Below are positions 1-12,781 of a stretch of 64,000 bases of DNA, in pieces. The position numbers and the translations under genes are program-made. The notes under the pieces are model-generated. The model was given only the letters and a program-made list of their open reading frames with translations. It did no database searches and was not told where the DNA came from. Source of the stretch: Trematomus loennbergii (Eukaryota; Chordata; Actinopteri; Perciformes; Nototheniidae); contig JAAOOA010000060.1 in NCBI GenBank assembly GCA_012861695.1, forward strand, positions 12,335,949 to 12,399,948. The letters run 5' to 3'. Positions within the stretch are counted from its first letter, which is position 1, and each line of letters starts with the position of its first letter.

Positions 1-104
1 GGGGTAAAAAAGAAAAACGTCAAGAACTGTAACTGCACATTCCTGCTGTGTGAGCCTTGGAGGGGAGTTGCCGATATGTTCAATAAAAATGACCAAAATG
101 CATT

Positions 105-697
105 AGCCACTTTCACACCAAGTACTTTGCCGTACTTAGTGCCCAGCACTTAGTACCCAGCACTTAGTACCCCCATGGAACTAAGTACAGATCTCGTTCA
201 CACCGGAATAAGTTCCCTGAGGGAAGATTACGCAAATTAAGCCGCTGACGTCACTTCTTCTGCTTAGGGTTTACTGGCAGGCCGCAAACCACTTCATGGC
301 GTATACTGCCACCCGAAGTCCCCGGCCGGAAGTCCCCGGAGTAAATCGCCAGAACGCCGACACCTCTTCATCACTCCAATGTTTGTTTTTTTGTGTTGCT
401 TTAAGTTATTCTCTCTCTGTTGGTGCGCGGGGCTAATGCTAATGCTAATAATGCTAATGCCAGCAAATACAATGGCGGCTTCACAAAACTTTTCTGAGTT
501 TTACGGGGCGTGGTTTGCAATTCGCCCAGCCAATCAGAAATTGGTACTTTTTTCTCCCCAGGATAGTACCACCTCTCTAGCAGGCACTAAAAATGGGGTT
601 AAAAGTTCTCTGAACAAAGTTCTCTTTTTGGTGTGAACGCAAAATTCCAGGCACTATCGGAACTAAACGGGAAAAGTACTCCGGTGTGAAAGCGCCT
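105..697. mobile_element. Inverted-repeat DNA transposon (MITE), 3-bp ATT duplication
   Basis: The element is bounded by inverted ends built around CTTTCACACC and flanked by ATT at 102-104 and 698-700. A second family member lies at 41247-41847 with ATA on both sides. Three-base A/T duplications suggest a PIF/Harbinger-type non-autonomous element, but no transposase is present, so the superfamily is inferred. The interior carries a consensus CRE palindrome (TGACGTCA) near 246. It sits in the last visible nomo intron, its right end about 28 bp from the exon-27 donor. Confidence 0.8.
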
Positions 698-725
698 ATT
701 GGGAATATAAGCCCAGCAGTCCTAC

Positions 726-3477
726 CGATAGTGTTGCGAGGTGTTCAGGGATGTGTGGACGTTTCCACTGAGGTCAAACTGATTGATTTGTCTGAAGGCG
801 ATGATGTTGACCCCTTCAATGTCATTGCTGCCGACCTGAGGGGGAAACAGAGCTTAGATCAGATACAACCTTAGAAAATGCCAAATGTTAACTGTGGATA
901 AAACTTTGCACAAGTCACAAGGTTTGATAATAATAGAGAATTAAATGGAACTAAGGCATTTCCTGCCTTGCCAGAGCGATTACGGAGCCTGAACTTCTGA
1001 CAAACTAAAATTATAAAGAGAGATTTAAACTTGCAGCGGGATTACTACAAGAAACAAAAAAATAAAGCCCCATGTTTTCCACTCAGTTTAAAGTTCAACT
1101 AATCCAAAAAATGCAGTTTATTTCAACTACCCTAAAGCCGTCAGTTATTGCAAGAACACAAAACATTATTTTTCCATGAATCAGTGATTCTAAACATTTA
1201 AAAAACGTACAAAAAAACTATTTGCAGCTGTTAATGAGCTCCTGAACATCACCAATTACCCATTATTGTATCCTGACCAGATTATTTCTACTGTGTACCT
1301 TGGGATGGTAAATACAAATTATTGCTGCAGTGCTCACATTTCTTTGTTGTTAAATCTGGGAGTATTACAAACAGTTGTGCTTACAAGCCTTTAACACGTT
1401 AGCCTCTCACCTCTACTGCTCTGTATTGTGGTAAGGCCCTCTCTATGTGGTCGTTGCCTTCAGCTCGCAGCTGAATGAGATATTTGCAACCCGGCTGAAA
1501 GGAAAAAAACATAATAGTTAGAACACAGTGAAAAGGCTTGAAATAAATAGCGTCTGTACAGCATTTCAGACATTGAATCAGTCAGTTATACCTGCTCAAA
1601 TGGGGCAGACACATTGTGTTAACAAGATTAGCTCATTTTTGAGAACCTAAGTGTGTTAATTTCGTACTCACCAGCAGACCCTGAGTCTGAAGCGCCCCTC
1701 TTCATCGGTGACAGTGTCCTCGCTGTAGATGCTACAGTCTGCCTGTCCCACCGCCTCCACGGCAACGTCCCTCTCTGCGTCCCCGCTCAGAGACTGCACG
1801 GCTCCGTAGCAGCTGAGGACGTATACACAATCATAAGACTTATGCTGTGGACATGTTAGGCCCCTATTATAAACAGCATCGAGGCACATGTGCATACCTG
1901 TAAGCGGTCTTGATGCCAGTGATATCGATACTGAGGTTCTGACCCTCCTCCACTGCGATCATCTGAGACGCCGGCTCAAAGCGGAACTCCTTCATCATGG
2001 GCTTGAAGTAGTACTGACCGGGACTCTGAGGAGAGGGAAGCAGAAAAATAAACACATTAGATAGAGATCCCGTCAACTAGCAGACTGTGAGAGCAGATTA
2101 ACACACTGCTGGATCCCTACCAGGTTATTGAAGGTGAGCAGGCCGGTGTCCTGAGTCAGCAGGTTGGAGCGAAACTGTCCCCCACTCAGAGACAGGAGGA
2201 CACCTGAAAGGGGAATACCGTCCTCTGATCTGATCTGCAGCACAGAGGGAAGGAGAGGACAGGTTATAGATCTCACGTCAATTAACTAACTGATCGATTT
2301 CTTCAGCACTTTATATTTATACCATATTAGTTTAAATTAATGATAGAAATTGGAAATTTTTGGAATCTTAGAAGCTTTAGATGTGGTTGACCTAGTCATA
2401 AAAACCAATACATCGGTTCAAAGTCAATGCCAAATTTGTCGTAACTGGTAGGTACACAGTTTTTTTTTCTCAGCATCCTACTGTAGGTAACTGGGGATCT
2501 GGACTAATGGTTTTCCATCGACACGGAAAAATCCCAAAAGAAAATAAGCCAATTACAAAGGACAACAAAATGTTTTATTTAAGCTCACAGATGATGTTAC
2601 AGCAATACAAAAATAGATATTAGAGAGGGAATTACAGGCAGCCTGTCGAACCTCCTAACAAAAGAATAACAATATTCAAACTTATCTAAAGAGTGTATGT
2701 TGAAGTACATTGGATTTACTGTCGTCTTTACAATTGTGAAATATAAATACAATTAAAAAATGTACCTTGAAGGTGACTCCAGCCAGAGCGAACGCCTTGA
2801 AGTCTCCCACGGTTCCCTCCACAGGACTCAGGACAAAGCCTTCTTTGCTGGCACTGATGTCGTACTGCCGGTCGCTGTGGAGCGGACCCACACTGAGGAG
2901 AGAGGGGAGCACAGCGCTGGTTAGGACTGCAGGTCTAGGATATATTCTATAAGGTCACAATACTTCAAGGCCATCTATGCCACTTAGTTTACGGACATAA
3001 CTAATACTCTTTTATTAGCCATGGTTTTGTACTGGTTTTGTCTCGTTTCATTTTTTTTTTACCCGCTATTGAACTTTTGCTGTAACACTGTACATTTCCC
3101 CGCTGTGGGACTAATAAAGGATTTCTGATTAAGGTTGAACAGTAATAATGCATCGTTTGGTTCTCAGACCTGTATGCTCCCATCTCATTGGTGCCCACAG
3201 TAATGAGCGGTGCAGCGGCTCCTCTCTCAGTGATGGAGATCTCCACACCCTGCAGCTCTGGAGACACTTTGCCCGCCAGGAAGAGCCCGGCTCGCCCTGC
3301 GATGTCCACCAGACGACCCGGACACGACTCTGTGGAGGGAGAGGAAGTACCATTTAGGTATTACAGAATTTGGGATGTTATTCATCGGTTTTCCAACTGA
3401 TGAGTTACAGTTAAAGTAACTTTAAGTACTTAAGAAGCAGCTACAAACAGACACATAGACAGTGGATTCACGATTAA

Positions 3478-3544
<67 letters not shown>

Positions 3545-6500
3545 CGAGTGTGTGTGCGAGTGTGTGTGCGTGTGTACCTCCAGTAATGGTGGCCTCTACC
3601 TCTGGAGGATAGAACAGCAGTTCCTTGGATGAGGGAGTCACTGTGATCTTTTCTCCAGCCCTGCACAGATCAACAGAATATATAAACTCACTGCATCAAC
3701 GCTTCACATTAGATTCCTGCCTGACCAATCGCAATAGCTCATGTGCCATCTACTATTTGCCAGAATACGAAGAGTGGTGCATAGATTACGTATTAACCCC
3801 AAAGTTAGCATTGCAAGGGCTCCCTCGACAAAAAGCAATGGGATTTTCCATTAACTTTTGGAGTGTTGCAAAAAATAAGATCTGTGGCAAACACACGTTT
3901 ATGATACTTGCATGTTCCTTCAGCAGGATAATGTCCACATATTAATACAACTTTAATGATTTTTTAAGCGTAAATGAAATCTCAAGAAGTATAAAGCTAA
4001 CATTAGCCTATAAAATATTCAAATGCTCAACGTTTTACTGTGATATCTTGTTTCAACAGTTACTTTATTGTTATTTTTTTGTATTATTATTTTTATTCTA
4101 TTTTATCTTTACTTTTTACCTTGTGAGAATCCTGTTTTTTCACTCTGACCCTGTTGCTGCTATAAACGCCTGAACATCCCCACAGGGATAAATATAGTTC
4201 CATCTTATCTAGTCTTAAACAAACTCCATCAGGGTTGTACGACTACTCGTCAACACAGATGAGCTTAAAGCAGACTTGTTTTTTGGAATGTTTAGTATTC
4301 TCATTTAGTCACTTGTTAGCATCCTCTGTATTTAGACACTGTTGACTTCAAGACTAGGGAATCTTAAGTGCTAACTCATAGCCAGCCTTACCTTGCCCAG
4401 TAGGAGAACTCGTAGTGGAAGGGGCCTGTCAGGTCGTCGGCTTTCTCTTGGATGGGGGGGCTGTCGTCCCTGGCCCCTCCCTCCTCCTCGGCGGCGCGGC
4501 GCTCTCTCTCCTGGCGCCGCAGCGTGATCTCCTGCAGCTGCTGCTCCAGCCGCTGCTCCTCCAGGCTGCGCAGGGGCCCCAGCACCAGGGCCGGCTCACT
4601 CTCAATAGACGATCTGAAAAGATGGAGAATAAAAAACATTTGTAAGAGGATGCGCAGCAGTAGCTTATATTAGCACACAGTGTAGCCATGCTCAGTCATT
4701 ACTTGATAGTAACGGTGACGTCCAGGATCTTGTCGGTGGTGATGAGCCGGTCATGTGATGGCGCACTGCAGTGAGCGTCAGGATGCTGGGGGCCGAGCTG
4801 TTGGACACAGGTTAACAACAGTCAATTTATTGTATTGCATAGAGGGAAAACACTGAAATAAATAAATGGAAATCCTCTCATTACTTACGTATCGTACGTG
4901 TAGAAGTCCTGCTCAAACTGATGGCAGGAGCGAGGGGTGACTTTGTAAACACCTGGAGAAACATGTTTAGTTGATGAATTACTTCAGTTTTTATTAAGGT
5001 AAGCGTGACACAGACCCTTTGGCTCCAAACACTTTACTCTAATGATACACAAGGGATATTTCTCCTTTCTAGATATGCCAATTCCTACTATGTTAAAGTG
5101 GACCTATCATGCTATTTTTAGGCAATAGCATAGGTCTCAGATATATAAAAAAAATATTAAAAACATGTCTATGAAGTGTTTTGCTCAAAATACCAAACAG
5201 ATCACCCATTCTAGCCATGCCTCATATCCCTCTATTTCACTTCCTGTTTCAAAAGTGCTGATTTGGGGTATAAAGTTAAAAAAAAATCAAAAAGGAGGGG
5301 GCTGAGCTCATGAGGGACCCGGCAGCTACTGTCTAAACTAAATACTGCCGTGATGAAACGCCATATCATGGATTATCAAGGATTATTTCTGAAACGGTAT
5401 GGAGCTCAAAGGCTTTCTCTCTTGCCGGTTATACCACAAGGTGAGTTCCTTTTTATTTCCTGCTTCTTCGCACACATGCTCTCCAGTACAGGTTAGCTCT
5501 GAGTGTTAGCGATGCTAATGTAAACACCGACCATATTACGTCCAAAACAGTCGGGCATTGTTTCTGATAGCGACTTTCTGATAGGGCCGTGGGTGTAAAG
5601 CCAGCCCACATTTCCGATATTACGTCATATCGGACGCAAATCTGGATCAGCTCCGTTGTAGCCCCGTTTTTAGAGATTTGGGTACGGAGGAAAGAGAGAG
5701 GGTTTTATTTTCTGACGCTGCGTGAGTTCCCCATATTTATGTATAAAAGACATAAAAATGCATTTTGCATGATAGGTCCCCTTTAAGCTAATGAGCGGTC
5801 AGGGGAAAGAACCTCACCAGGCTTTGAGAGACAGAAGCGGTTGACTCCTTTAGAGAGGTTGTACACGCCGACGTTTTCGGGTTTGCTGCCATCTTGGAAG
5901 AACTCCTGTGCAGAAAAACAGATATAATTAGAATAATTGTGGAGGTGTCACCATCTGATACACACATCAGGTACTGATTACTGACCAGAGTGATAGCATG
6001 GGAGAGGGAGCAGCGCAGGATGTAGCCAATCTGTCTGAACTCCACCCCCACCACGTCTGAGTCCAGCACCTCCACCTCCATGGACTTATGCTTCCAGCAC
6101 CACTCCTCGTGAGTAATACTCACTGAAAGGGGAGAACGAAAAATAATCAACACATAGAATAAAAGTAACAGAGAGACATGTTTGATGGAAGGATTTAAAG
6201 GTGCAAATCTGCTCCGAATAAATAGAGGCTTGCATTTAGCATTTTATATTTCCTGCTAGGCTATACATATGCTGAATTCAACTGCTAATGAAAGCTTCTA
6301 CCAGAGCTACTCATTGATTGAAGTGACAAAATATTTTACTTTCATCTTCTGCCAATATATGAATAAGGGCTAGGGCTGCTCGATTATGGCAAAAATCATA
6401 ATCTCGATTATTTGGGTCAATAATTGATATCACGATTATTAAAAACAATTATCCATTTACTTTGAAAACATCAATTTATTGGAGAAAGAACATTTGAACA

Positions 6501-9500
6501 GTATGTTTTTAACAGTTGATTACCCTGAACTTTAAGTATTTTTTATTTCGATTACGTTGTTTTCGTAATCGTTGCAAGCCATAATCGTAATCGCGATTAA
6601 AATACGATTAATTGAGCAGCCCTAATGAGGGCTGCACAATCTATGTAAAAAAAAAAAACTGACACGAGCACATTTTTTTTGTACAATATAATGAATTATG
6701 TAAAAATACTGAATCGAGTCCTGACCTTTGTATTTCCCCGGTAAAACGTCCTCAAAGGAGAAGCTGAGGATGTCGTTGCTGCCGGACAGAGCCACCGTCC
6801 GCCTCTCTCCCTGCCGACTCACTGGCTGCAGAGTCACAGAGAGGTCATCGCAGGACGCTACAGATCAACCAGGAGACACAGGAGCCGGGAAAATATGAAC
6901 AAACAACCCCATAAATATTTAAGTGGGACGGGAGCCACTAAGACAAAGACAGCACGTATACTAGAATTACAAATTCAGTGTATATTACCAAGCCTTTACC
7001 TAGACAGTAGACTTTCCCAGTGACAGAAGCCATGAACTGGGTGAAGAGTAGGTCTGTGAGGGGCCGGTCCACAAGGGAGACCTCCAGGGCCTGAGGCTGC
7101 AGAGCAAGCCCTGCCTTCACCTCCGCCTCGGGGAGAGACACCTGCAAGACAACAGAGTTACCATACTGCTACATAGGCACTGAAATCAATTATATCGCTA
7201 GGATACACCTCAAAAGACAAACATTAGATATCTTAGAATCAAGTGTTTGAGGTTAGCTTTGTGTCGATTTAGTCAGGGACTAGTTGCTGCGAGAGTCTTA
7301 CATGGACACTGTAGTCTCCGGGTTTGGCCTGAAAGCAGAAGGCCCCCTGGGGGTCTGAGTCCACGGTCTTGCTCGAGGCCTTGTCTTGGCCCTGCTGAGT
7401 CAAGGTGACCTTGTAGCGGCCCTGCTGCTTCATGCCCTCAGGCAGGCGGCTGACGGAGATCTGGCCACACACACTGAACCTGTGGGAACAACATCAGAGG
7501 TCAGATGAGCTAGGAAGAGCGCTGAAGCTGATATTTTTGATATTTCAGAACATGTGTAGTGTAGCTATTTAATATAATTGTTTACAGCGGACAGGCCATG
7601 CGTACCCTGCTGTGATGATGTCAGGAAGCTGGGGTGTGTTGGGGGCGATCTTCACTGTGATTGGCTCGAAGAACATGAGCTCCTTGGTGACACGGATGGT
7701 GTAGGTACCAGCCGTCATGTTCTCCAGGCGGAAAGAGCCTTCCTCCTTGCTGATGACTGAGGGACACAAGAGCGAAAGACGTAAAGTGAGAACAACGAAA
7801 TGCACAAATGGAGCACTTCCACAGTTGGATGTTTTATTTATTGCTTTTCGGGAGTTTCTTTGTTTACCTTTGATCTGGTTGTTGAGGGACACTGTGGCAT
7901 CAGGGACGCCCTCCCCCCCATCACTGTTGAGAACTCGGCCCGTCACAGAGAAGCCCATGACCCGGAAGATTGGCTGCAACAGAAACAGTAAGGCATGTGG
8001 TATAACACATAAAACATATTCATACTCACAAGATAATGACGGTTATATCTATATATAGATATATTTTCACTCTTTACCTCCAGTTTCAAACTGTTGTGTT
8101 CCACTTTGAAATTCATCCTGGAAGGAGCGACATCAAACGTGATCCTTTCTCCTCTGTAGAAGGGCACCTTCAAAATATGATTTGCAGAATTTAGAAGCAG
8201 AAATGTGGATATTTACATCAGAGAAAGGCATTACCATTTCCAACACAGTTTGCAGGTCACATTTGCAATGCCCTGAAATGAACCCCAATAATGATACTCT
8301 TTATGTATTGCATAATATGTATCATAAATAAAGTGATTAACTTTCCATTATGTAGTTTTTAGTAGTTTCACAGCCCTTCAAAATTCTCAGTGGGTGTGTT
8401 GAAGTGCACTGTAACATTTCTGACAGAGTAGCTGCAAAAAAGGTTTGTTGTAGTATTAACAGCACTTGTCGGAGTGAAATCGTGTAGGGGACATACGTAC
8501 AAAAGTTTTGTTTTTTTCAGTGCTTGTAAAACAAGACAACATAGTTATTTTCACTGAGCTGCCTAGTCGAAAAGCCATTCAGGTCTGGCTCTTCTCCTAT
8601 GTCTACATTTTGAATACCTCTAAAGAGGCAAAAATAAGAACTTGAGCTTTTTCCTAGTATTAGTGTAACCTTAATGCTACACAAGTCATTTTAAGGAGGA
8701 CATCAGTTTAAACAAAAAAAAATGCCCTGATACAGAGGTAATGACTTATATCCAACAATTGTAGTAATTAAAAAAACGTTTTAACCTTATAAAAAAATGT
8801 ATTAGAGACATATTAGGCATTTTTCACAAAGCTCACCACGGTGTACACGCCGCTGGCCAGCGAGAGGAAGACGAAGGTTCCATCTTCCCTGGAGAGAGCG
8901 CTGCACAGGTAGAGCAGCGAGCTGTCCCCAGGATCTGCCCCCTCCACTGGGGATGTGTTACAGCCGCCGACGTCCTGAAATCACACAGATAGATATGATG
9001 CAATCTTACCTCGTTGTGCCGTTTGAAATCCAACCTAAACTTCCATAACATTCCAGAGTCACAACTGCTCACTGTTTAAAAATGTGAAATGGTTTACCTC
9101 TTTCTTGACTGTGGCCGAGTACAGGAGGAAGGTGACCTCTTTCATGGGCTCTCCATCACTGCGGACCTCCCCCGAGACGTCGTAGCCTCCAACCACCAGA
9201 TTCTCGGCAGCGGGGGCGTTGGCATTGGAGACCACCACTGAGGTGGCTCTCTGTTCAAATAAAAAAAATAAAAAATCAGCATGAGAGTTACAGTAAGGGT
9301 CTGAATAATGGCGACTACTTCTGTGCGTGTGCGTCATTAGTTATAAACCTGCTGCACTGACAGGGAACCTAATCCGCTGAGCAAAAGGTGATTAATGAAG
9401 TATTACATACAGAACTAAAGAGAGCTGATGTGTTCTTCACTGGGAAGGGCCCTACTTTGGTACCCAGTGGCGTTTTAGCACAGTATTTGTCTATTTCCTA

Positions 9501-12500
9501 TGAAGTTATTAATGATGTTTATGGAGTGGCTACATGCTAGCATAGCCATGATCTTTCTGAACTTTAGTCAGACAACAAGAATTTTTAAAGGTTTCATACA
9601 CTTCCTCAAATCCGCTTGTTATCATACAGATCTGAATACATAAATTCAAGACTTTCTTTTACAAATAGGCATTATGATGTTATTTTGGAATCCTTTTGAT
9701 CTATTATTTTTCGGACAATGACAGGAGGAGGACTTTGTGCCCGATTTATTTTTGCAGACTTTTGTCTTTTCATATAGCCAAAATCTGTCAAACTGATGCA
9801 AGTTGCGCAAGGAAAATATTGAAATAAACATATTTGAGTCCAAAAAGCTACTTTAACTTCTTCTGAATTATATGATCATACAATATTAGAGGTTTATGGG
9901 GAAGTTAGCTAGCCTATCACTCCACAAATCTACTGCATTGACCAACATTTTGACTTTCTGTGTCCAGTAAATTAAGAACATATTAATTCAAAAGCTTCTA
10001 AAAAATGCCATGGGAGACATCACATATGACACATTTGTGTTCTAGTCAGTCTGTGCTGTTAATAGGGCCATATGAAATCTGAAGTGAGTGTACAAACCTG
10101 CTCCAGAGTCCAAGAAGGATGGGAAGCTGTGATGTCATAATTTCCAGGGAGTACTTTTAAAAAGGTGTACCTGGGTAAGGAAGGAAACAAAATGAAATGG
10201 CAATGTAAGAGGGATCAGTTTAGTGATATAAAAATCAAAAAAACATAAAAAGGTGAGAGTACTTACTTTCCTCCAGGCTTTGTGACGACGCTCTGGAGTT
10301 TCTCCTCTGTTCCCACTCGGGTGAGTTTCACTTCTACTCCAGCAGGACCCAGGGATGGCCTTTACTGAGAACCTGAAGAGAGAGATGCTTTATGCTCTGA
10401 ATTCATTCCTACAACTGATAATACTCAAAATAAAACGTGGTTAATTGATTTTCAACTTGTTATTTATGGTGGTTTCTTTGTGCATATTTATGAAAGGAAG
10501 GTGGGCTTAGCAATTGATCGAATTTCGATTAGCGTTAAGACTTCCAGCATTATACAGAGACAATAGGGCTGTGCGATTATGGCAAAAATCATAATCACGA
10601 TTATTTTGGTCAATAATTGATATCACGATTATTAAATACGATTATTCATTGACTTTGAAAACATCCATTTATTGAACTTTGAAATACAAATAATAATTTG
10701 AACAGTATCTTTTTAACTGTTGATTTCCCATAACGTATAATTCAACTGAAAAACCAATACAAAAATAAATAAATAAATGATACATTTATATCTACATTTA
10801 AATAAATAATATCAAAATAATAAATACCAATAAACAAGATCAACAAATATTTTGGAGCGCACTTCAACAAGCTACTAAACATATAAATATGATAAATACA
10901 AATAAATGTGATCAAATATGTTGCAGTGCACTGTCACAACCTAGCAAAGCAAAATAATCGTTTTTTTAGATTATGTTGTTTTCTAATTGTGGCAGGCCAA
11001 AATCGTAATTGCGATTAAAATACGATTAATTGCACAGCCCTAAGAGACAAGATAATCAACATGAAGTGATCAGTGTAAGCATTCCGTTGTGCAATGAAGC
11101 TATCATTTTGTCTTGTGTTATTAATCCAGCGCACCCCTTTCCTTTACAGAGGCGTACTTTAACCCTTCTCTTAGAAATGGTCTGAATCAATGTGTTTATG
11201 ATTGAATTGTTGACAAACATAAAACTTCATAAATCTGGGCTCTTGATTTTACCCTCAAAGTGCATCAGATTGTTGCTTTTATTTGTAAAATGTTTATTTT
11301 TTAAATGCATGTTTTGTGTAAAAAAAAGATCTCAACTGTACAAAAATAATTGAGATTAGCAAATTGCACAAAAAAAGCAGAGCAGCCAGCCATGCAGAAC
11401 TAAACAAAGACTGTTGGATGTGTGAGGAGCTAATTCCAAGCACTTTTACAATTGTTCTTAAATACCACAGTCAGAATTGTAGGCGTTAACCTTTATTTTC
11501 ATGCAGATAAGCTTTCATAGTCAAGAGAAAATTATTCTGATATAAAGACAGGAAATCCTTCAAAATGCTCACCGTTCCTGAGACCGAGAAGCCAGTGAAG
11601 ACAAAGTTGATGTCTTCCTCTTTTGTACAAATATCACTCACTCCATCCACATGGAGGTCGACACTGGTGGGCTCTGGTGAGAGTTAAAACCCAAGAAGAA
11701 AAGTTAATAATGGACAAAAATAAATTGAAATGAGAAAATAAATATTGCAAACAATCTAGACCGATCTGTCTTTGCATTTCCTGAAGTACAAACACATGAA
11801 TAATATGTTTTGAGCTGTGAGTTTACCGAAGCTCCATCCAAGAGGAGGCTCGATCTTTAAAACAAAGTCCCCCTATGTGAAAGAAACAAGTGTAAAGATT
11901 ATAATCATCATTGGTAAATAAAATATAAAATGCTCAAATGTAATGAATATCATACCTTGTCATACAGGGGGATCATAAAGTAGCCATTGATTGGAGCACA
12001 GTCCGTTTGATATTTCAGGGATCCTTGTTTGGTGTACAGTTTAATCTGTGTATGAAAGAAGACATCATTAAATAGTGTAGTATATTTGAACAAATAAATG
12101 CCTTAAATAAACTTCGAATGGGAAATTGATTAATTCATTTGTATCAGCTGTCATTCGCAAACAGACCAGAATATCTGGGATTAAGTTAATTTCACCAATT
12201 AGGCGAATGGCTAATCCAATGGAGCCTGTTAATGAGCAGGGATTAGGAATAGTGGCTAGCAACCCCTTGTGCACAGACAAACAGGTTTTTTTAAAGTTTG
12301 AGTGAGAATTGTAACACAAATAAACTGTAATAGGGCTAATGTATCAATGCTAACATAGCTTTGCAGTCAACCGCAACTGCGTAGAGAAAACATCCGAATT
12401 AGCAGACTAGCATAGCTGCCAAAATAAAAATGTTCCCTTTAATTTATTTTAGTAAGCAACAGAGATACAACTTTTACAAAAAGTAGATTGAAGTTGAGTT

Positions 12501-12781
12501 CATTTCATTCATACTGTCATACAAACACATCTCTGGTTCCGCCTAACCTTTAGCCTACTACGATAAACCAGCTAACGGTTAGCTAGCCGCTAGGTAGCTA
12601 GCTATCGGAAGGCTTGCACTCTCACCTCGATCAGAGAGTAATTGATCTCCACGTCGGATTTCACAAATCCCCCGCATGCCACCACTATGTCATCAGAGGA
12701 AACTGTCAAAAACTGGGAATAGGTGATACATAATAACACCCAAATGGCTCCCACGTCTGCCCGGATTGTAATTCTCAACAT
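726..12781 (-). CDS. nomo: NOMO (nodal modulator, pM5), 3' end outside window
   Basis: NOMO is a single-pass ER membrane glycoprotein that works with nicalin and TMEM147 (the BOS complex) at the ribosome-associated multipass translocon. The protein opens with a hydrophobic signal peptide (residues about 1-27), then the family hallmark CGGFVKSDVEINYSLIE, followed by a long lumenal chain of beta-sandwich (carboxypeptidase regulatory-like/Ig-like) repeats; VPFYRGERITFDVAPSR and GQYYFKPMMKEFRFEP are near-identical to the mammalian protein. Exons in transcript order: 12626-12781, 11956-12045, 11827-11872, 11573-11673, 10267-10372, 10098-10170, 9098-9250, 8837-8974, 8078-8167, 7868-7973, 7606-7756, 7302-7479, 7000-7141, 6726-6857, 5986-6122, 5818-5905, 4889-4952, 4703-4797, 4392-4613, 3578-3660, 3170-3329, 2766-2892, 2121-2234, 1898-2025, 1672-1812, 1411-1494, 726-835. 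All have AG/GT borders. About 1073 of about 1220 usual codons are present; the C-terminal transmembrane segment lies beyond position 1. Exons 5, 18, 25 and 27 each appear one base short, breaking the frame; phases of all other exons agree. Confidence 0.95.
748..750 (-). other. nomo: Probable -1 frameshift in nomo exon 27
   Basis: In the coding sense the exon reads through a CCC run. One extra C would give the family-like reading T-S-P-E-H-L-A-T-L-S and bring the exon to a length ending in phase 0. As written, the frame shifts to an unrelated tail that stays open to the donor at 725. The call rests on homology rather than on a stop codon, so it is the least certain of the four in this gene. 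Confidence 0.7.
1679..1681 (-). other. nomo: -1 frameshift in nomo exon 25
   Basis: The conserved end of this exon should read FRLR-GLL before joining PGC of the next exon. The sequence has one G too few in the coding-sense GGG run, giving FRLR-VCW. Exon length is 141, whereas the flanking phases (2 in, 0 out) require 142. Confidence 0.9.
3479..3574. repeat. (GT)n microsatellite beside nomo exon 20 donor
   Basis: A pure GT run passes into GTGTGCGA variants. On the nomo transcript strand it reads CA repeats that begin within a few bases of the 5' splice site at 3577. Confidence 0.95.
4745..4751 (-). other. nomo: -1 frameshift in nomo exon 18
   Basis: Upstream of this point the exon reads SILTLTAVRHHMTG; downstream the conserved LITTDKILDVTVTIK appears only in another frame. 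One base is missing between GG and CTC in the coding sense. The exon is 95 nt where flanking phases require 96. Confidence 0.92.
5097..5782. mobile_element. piggyBac-type MITE in nomo intron 16
   Basis: TTAA is present at 5093-5096 and 5783-5786. The ends are inverted copies of AGGGGACCTATCATGC (left copy AGTGGACC...). TTAA duplication and inverted ends fit a piggyBac-derived non-autonomous element. No transposase was seen in about 690 bp. Confidence 0.85.
6371..6624. mobile_element. hAT-type MITE (TAGGGCTG family), copy 1
   Basis: The inverted ends are TAGGGCTGCTCGATTA and its complement. Flanking 8-mers are ATAAGGGC and ATGAGGGC, a duplication with one mismatch. It lies in nomo intron 14. 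Other copies are at 10564-11042 and 18245-18567. Confidence 0.85.
10347..10356 (-). other. nomo: -1 frameshift in nomo exon 5
   Basis: The exon begins VLSKGHP, then the conserved LGPAGVEVKLTRVGTEEK continues one frame off; read straight through, a stop codon follows within a few codons. A base is missing around the coding-sense CCC run. Length is 106 nt where neighbours require 107. Confidence 0.92.
10564..11042. mobile_element. hAT-type MITE (TAGGGCTG family), copy 2
   Basis: An exact 8-bp target duplication AGAGACAA flanks the element (10556-10563 and 11043-11050). The ends are TAGGGCTGTGCGATTA and complement. It lies in nomo intron 4 and is longer than the other copies because of an AT-rich insertion in the middle. 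Confidence 0.9.

Noticed and set aside
379..636. 85-residue plus-strand frame
   Set aside because: It falls inside the MITE at 105-697 and resembles no transposase or other protein I recognise.
726..12781. nomo as a decayed pseudogene
   Set aside because: Introns, splice sites and about 99% of codons are intact; the only faults are isolated one-base losses shared in kind with two neighbouring genes.
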